In this document: one piece after another, positions 16,906-19,831 of the stretch
Layout of the letters: each line of letters starts with the position of its first letter
Numbering within the stretch: position 1 is the first letter of the stretch
NCBI GenBank assembly: GCA_037445875.1
Contig: JBBIJR010000066.1
Coordinates: 1 to 19,831, forward strand
Direction of reading: 5' to 3'
From: JBBIJR01 sp037445875
Lineage (GTDB): Bacteria; CLD3; SB21
Length of the DNA: 19,831 nt
Notes under the pieces: generated by a model
What the model was told of the DNA's origin: nothing
The model's input: the letters and a program-made list of their open reading frames with translations, nothing else
Database searches by the model: none
Program-made: the position numbers and the translations under genes

Positions 16906-16998
16906 TTCACTGCTCCTAGTGTTTTGTCGTCCGTCCACCTGAGGGTAGACCCATTAAGACGACCGGGTTTATGGATTTGTGCCGCGAAACAATCTTTT

Positions 16999-17520
16999 TC
17001 ATGCTTTTTGGTTCTTCAGAGATTCGAGTATCCCGACGAGATTCTGCATCGGACTGCTTATCAGGAGAACTAAGTTTTGCATCGGCGCATTCAGCAGGCC
17101 CACGAGCATGGACAGCGAGTCCTTCTTGGTCGGCATTCTCGCAATGTCATCGATTCTGGCGGTGAAGATCTCCTTGTCGATGACGCTGACCTTGACCTTG
17201 AGTTTGTCGTTCTCCTTGTCCCTAAGGAAGTCCGATATTACTTTTGCGGGAGCAATGGCGTCGTCGTATCCAAATGCGATACCTGTCGGGCCCTCAAGGT
17301 ACTTTCCTAGGTCGATCTTGTATCCCGCTTTGTCCAAGGCCTTCAGCGCCAGCGTGTTCTTCACAACCTTGAATTCCGACTGTACTTCTCTGAACTTGAT
17401 CCGCAGTTGTTCCATCTTCTGGACGTTCATACCCGAAAAGTCCGCCAGATACAGACTCTGAGCACGCTGGAATCTGTCGGCGAGTTCGGCAATCAGTTGG
17501 TCTTTATTCTCTCGTTTCAT
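16999..17520 (-). CDS. rplJ: 50S ribosomal protein L10
   Basis: The 173-residue product is the stalk base protein that carries L7/L12 dimers. It shows the family N-terminus (MKRENKDQLIAELADRFQRA), YLADFSGM, and FKVVKNTLALKALD, followed by the GPTGIAFGYDD region and a C-terminal helix that binds L12. The ATG at 17520 has AGGA ten bases upstream. The gap to rplA is only 41 bases, so there is no room for the long L10-binding leader known from E. coli. Confidence 0.97.
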   Translation of the reverse strand: MKRENKDQLIAELADRFQRAQSLYLADFSGMNVQKMEQLRIKFREVQSEFKVVKNTLALKALDKAGYKIDLGKYLEGPTGIAFGYDDAIAPAKVISDFLRDKENDKLKVKVSVIDKEIFTARIDDIARMPTKKDSLSMLVGLLNAPMQNLVLLISSPMQNLVGILESLKNQKA

Positions 17521-17561
17521 GGCTTGTGGGTCCTGCTGTCAGTGTTCAAATGTTGCATTCG

Positions 17562-18266
17562 CTAGTGGATAACCAGGCTGGAAACCTCCTGACCGCTGAC
17601 GCGGATAGAAGGACCCATCGAGGTTGAAACGTAGACGCTCTTCAAGTAGGTCCCCTTGGATGAAGCCGGCTTCATTCGCATGATGGTGGTCATGAAACTC
17701 TTGAAGTTGTCCTGAAGCTTCTCCACGTCGAAATTCGACCGTCCGATACCCACGTGTATGATGCCTTGTTTGTCGACACGGAACTCCACTCGACCCGCCT
17801 TGACTTCCTGAATAGCCTTGGCAACATCGTTGGTCACCGTGCCGCTCTTCGGATTCGGCATCAGGCCCTTTGGTCCCAGGATTTTCCCCAACTTTCCGAG
17901 TTCCACCATGGATTCGGGAGTGGCAATGATCATGTCGACGTCCGTCCAACCATCCCTGATCTTCTGCACGTACTCATCAAAGCCGACGTAGTCGGCCCCC
18001 GCGTCTTTGGCGTCCTTATCCTTGGTCTTCGTGATAACAAGCACGCGAACCGTCTTGCCGTTGCCGTGGGGCAGCTGAACGGTTCCGCGAAGCGCCTGAT
18101 CGGCCTGTTTCGGATCCACGCCCAGATTCACCGCTACGTCAACGCTCTCTGTGAATTTGGCCGTCGATACGTCTTTCAACAACCTGAAGGTCTCTTCGAT
18201 CGAATACTCTTTGCCTTTCTCGATCCGTTTTGATGCGGTCTTGTACCGTTTGCTGTGGATTTTCAT
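17562..18266 (-). CDS. rplA: 50S ribosomal protein L1
   Basis: The 234-residue product has normal L1 length. It carries the signatures NLGVDPKQADQALRGTVQLPHGNGK, GADYVGFDEYVQKI, MVELGKLGKILGPKGLMPNPKSGTV and, near the end, YLKSVYVSTSMGPSIRV. L1 binds 23S rRNA at the exit-site stalk and in many bacteria represses its own operon. GGAG lies six bases before the ATG. It follows rplK by 71 bases. Confidence 0.98.
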   Translation of the reverse strand: MKIHSKRYKTASKRIEKGKEYSIEETFRLLKDVSTAKFTESVDVAVNLGVDPKQADQALRGTVQLPHGNGKTVRVLVITKTKDKDAKDAGADYVGFDEYVQKIRDGWTDVDMIIATPESMVELGKLGKILGPKGLMPNPKSGTVTNDVAKAIQEVKAGRVEFRVDKQGIIHVGIGRSNFDVEKLQDNFKSFMTTIMRMKPASSKGTYLKSVYVSTSMGPSIRVSGQEVSSLVIH

Positions 18267-18287
18267 AACTGCTCCTTTGCGAACTTA

Positions 18288-18324
18288 ACCCGATTCAGCG
18301 GGTAAACTCTCCCACCCTGGGTGG
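18288..18324 (-). promoter_or_regulatory. Two short hairpins in the rplK-rplA spacer
   Basis: ACCCG/CGGGT (18288-18292 with 18299-18303, 6-base loop) and CCACC/GGTGG (18312-18316 with 18320-18324, 3-base loop) lie upstream of rplA. They may take part in L1 feedback or mRNA processing, but no L1-site consensus is evident. Confidence 0.35.
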
Positions 18325-18337
18325 TGTGCGATAACAG

Positions 18338-18760
18338 CTAGTCAACAACTTCGACGCCTAGGCTCTTGGCCGTTCCTTCGATCATTCGCATGGCGGCCTC
18401 AACATTGTTCGTATTCAGATCCGGTAGTTTCAGTTCTGCGATCTCACGGACCTTTGCCCTCTCGATCTTGCCCACTTTGGTGCGGTTTGGCTGAGGCGAG
18501 CCCGTTTCCAGATTGATCGCCTTCTTGATCAGAACGGCCGCCGGAGGAGTTTTTAGAACAAAAGTGAACGAGCGATCGGAAAAGACGGTAATGATAACCG
18601 GAATGATCAGGCCTTTCTTCTCCTGCGTTTTGGCATTGAAAGCCTTGCAAAACTCCATGATATTGACTCCGTGCTGGCCCAATGCGGGTCCGACGGGCGG
18701 CTGCGGATTGGCAGAACCTGCCGGGATCTGAAGCTTGACCTGAGCAATGATTTTCTTCAT
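18338..18760 (-). CDS. rplK: 50S ribosomal protein L11
   Basis: The 140-residue product has normal length. It begins MKKIIAQVKLQIPAGSANP, then QPPVGPALGQHGVNIMEFCKAFN, the proline-rich N-terminal domain that binds thiostrepton-type drugs and factor G, and has a C-terminal rRNA-binding domain with IEGTAKSLGVEV at the end. AGGA lies before the ATG. It follows nusG by 26 bases. Confidence 0.98.
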   Translation of the reverse strand: MKKIIAQVKLQIPAGSANPQPPVGPALGQHGVNIMEFCKAFNAKTQEKKGLIIPVIITVFSDRSFTFVLKTPPAAVLIKKAINLETGSPQPNRTKVGKIERAKVREIAELKLPDLNTNNVEAAMRMIEGTAKSLGVEVVD

Positions 18761-18786
18761 ACGTCTTTCCTGAGTGGAAGATCTCG

Positions 18787-19470
18787 TTATTGTTCCAACC
18801 GTACTTGTAGGAAATCCAGTTCCACGGGCGTGGAGCGCCCGAAAATGCTTACCATCACTTTAAGCTTGTTCTTTTCATAATTGATCTCATCGATAAAGCC
18901 CGTGAAATCCGTGAAAGGGCCATCTACGATGCGAACGGCGTCCCCGACTTTAAACGGAATATCGTACACTTCGGACGTCTTTTTCTCGTGCATACGACCC
19001 AGCATGCGATCGATCTCGTCGGGTCGAAGGGGTTGGGGCTGGTTCTTGGGGCCCACGAAGGAGACCACGCCGGGCGTATTGGAAACGACGTGCTGGACCT
19101 TCTTGTCGTCCACCATCTCGATGATCATGTACCCCGGAAGAAAGGACCGGGTCTTTTCCTTCTTCCGGCCGTTCTTCATCTCGATAACGGTCTCGGACGG
19201 AATCAGGATGCGAAACACCTGTTCCTTCAGACCCGCAATCTCCAGTTCACTGAGAATATGGTCTTTGATCTTCGACTCCTGACCAGAATACACCCGCAGC
19301 GTAAACCACTTGGTGTTCTCCGGCCGCGGGATCTCTTCTTCCTGAACGGCCTCTACGCTCTCGGAAGCAACGGCTTCCACTGCCGGTGCGTCGACGTCGG
19401 CACTTGGCTGCTCGACAGCTTCCTCCGCAACTTCTTTCACTTCTTCCTCGTTGTTCTCCGGCTTGTCCAT
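18787..19470 (-). CDS. nusG: Transcription termination/antitermination factor NusG, with acidic N-terminal extension
   Basis: The 227-residue product is longer than typical NusG (about 180). The NGN domain starts near residue 54 (KWFTLRVYSGQE), with RSFLPGYMIIEM and TPGVVSFVG in it. The C-terminal KOW domain is PFKVGDAVRIVDGPF and the following GFIDEI. NusG rides on RNA polymerase at the beta' clamp and couples it to Rho or to the ribosome. Residues 1-50 hold 17 Asp/Glu and few basic residues and are probably disordered. The start is supported by AAAGG five bases upstream. The secE stop is 18 bases before it. Confidence 0.97.
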   Translation of the reverse strand: MDKPENNEEEVKEVAEEAVEQPSADVDAPAVEAVASESVEAVQEEEIPRPENTKWFTLRVYSGQESKIKDHILSELEIAGLKEQVFRILIPSETVIEMKNGRKKEKTRSFLPGYMIIEMVDDKKVQHVVSNTPGVVSFVGPKNQPQPLRPDEIDRMLGRMHEKKTSEVYDIPFKVGDAVRIVDGPFTDFTGFIDEINYEKNKLKVMVSIFGRSTPVELDFLQVRLEQ

Positions 19471-19488
19471 CCCAACCTTTCTGAGACC

Positions 19489-19671
19489 TTAGAGAAGAAA
19501 CTGCTTGACGATGTACTGCAGGACGTTGTCCGTGCCAAAAATGTACAACGACATGAGTATCCATAGGACCATTACGACACCCGTCGAACCGATGAGTTCG
19601 TCTCTTGTCGGCCAGGTTACTTTTTTCATTTCGGACTGAACGTTTGCGATGAATTCCTTGATTTTGCCCAT
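19489..19671 (-). CDS. secE: Preprotein translocase subunit SecE
   Basis: The 60-residue product is the short bacterial SecE form. It has the amphipathic helix and conserved 'EMKKVTWPTRDEL' (residues 14-26), followed by one membrane segment (about 30-48). SecE clamps SecY in the SecYEG channel. AAGGG lies four bases before the ATG. It stands between tRNA-Trp and nusG in the usual order. Confidence 0.96.
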   Translation of the reverse strand: MGKIKEFIANVQSEMKKVTWPTRDELIGSTGVVMVLWILMSLYIFGTDNVLQYIVKQFLL

Positions 19672-19699
19672 GTGACCCTTATCCGTTTACTATTCAGCG

Positions 19700-19772
19700 C
19701 AGGGGAGACAGGACTTGAACCTGCAACCTACGGTTTTGGAGACCGCCGCTCTGCCAATTGAGCCACTCCCCT
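19700..19772 (-). tRNA. tRNA-Trp (anticodon CCA)
   Basis: The minus strand folds as acceptor AGGGGAG/CTCCCCT, D arm GCTC...GAGC, anticodon arm GCGGT/ACCGT around CTCCAAA with anticodon CCA, and T arm GCAGG/CCTGT with TTCAAGT. The discriminator is G and CCA is not encoded. Its place between tuf and secE is conserved in many bacteria and it is probably cut from a shared transcript. Confidence 0.96.
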
Positions 19773-19809
19773 GTTTACCGTCAGCACAACCGCTATGCCG
19801 TTTGACGCA

Positions 19810-19831
19810 TTACTTAATGACCTTGGTGACG
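19810..19831 (-). CDS. tuf: Elongation factor Tu, last six codons (partial)
   Basis: The minus strand from the right edge reads V-T-K-V-I-K-stop, matching the end of EF-Tu (usually GVVTKVIK or similar), and is followed by tRNA-Trp and secE as expected. Only the C-terminus lies in the window. Confidence 0.75.

Noticed and set aside
16906..16938. 11-residue extension of L7/L12
   Set aside because: The ATG at 16905 has a good Shine-Dalgarno and gives the normal family N-terminus.

Overview
The window carries the conserved tuf - tRNA-Trp - secE - nusG - rplK - rplA - rplJ - rplL - rpoB - rpoC block of a bacterial chromosome, read on the minus strand from the right edge down to about 8190. The sequences of RpoB and RpoC (for example the 'FRSLPSKIG' and 'YYENYVVVQPG' stretches of RpoC), the shape of NusG, and the secreted YCF48-type and lipoprotein genes at the left resemble the Bacteroidota/Chlorobiota/Ignavibacteriota (FCB) group. 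This is a judgement by eye and the phylum is not fixed. All protein genes found are on the minus strand; the only plus-strand gene is a tRNA.

Right part (19831-8193): the last six codons of tuf, tRNA-Trp(CCA), the SecE translocase subunit, the NusG elongation factor with an unusual acidic N-terminal extension, the L11-L1-L10-L12 ribosomal proteins, and the beta and beta' subunits of RNA polymerase. Hairpins sit in the rplK-rplA and rplL-rpoB spacers. A strong intrinsic terminator closes the block just after rpoC.

Middle (8117-6747): a short-chain dehydrogenase/reductase lies directly behind the terminator. After it come a hairpin-rich repeat of about 130 bp and a tRNA-Thr(CGT) on the plus strand with a plausible promoter.

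Accessory operon (6746-2877): a small HEPN-domain protein, an ATP-grasp protein with a strongly basic histone-H1-like tail, a GCS2/YbdK-type carboxylate-amine ligase that overlaps it by 4 bp, and a PspA/IM30 membrane-remodelling protein. The tight spacing suggests one transcription unit. Two ATP-dependent amide-forming enzymes joined to a membrane-stress protein is the best candidate here for a poorly described system; its substrate cannot be told from sequence.

Left end (2746-1): clearly more AT-rich. It holds a CPBP-family intramembrane protease gene split by a one-base shift at an A7 run, a lipoprotein with two retropepsin-like aspartic protease domains in one chain, and a secreted YCF48/BNR-repeat protein that runs into a tandem repeat resembling the end of an IS21-type insertion sequence at the window edge.
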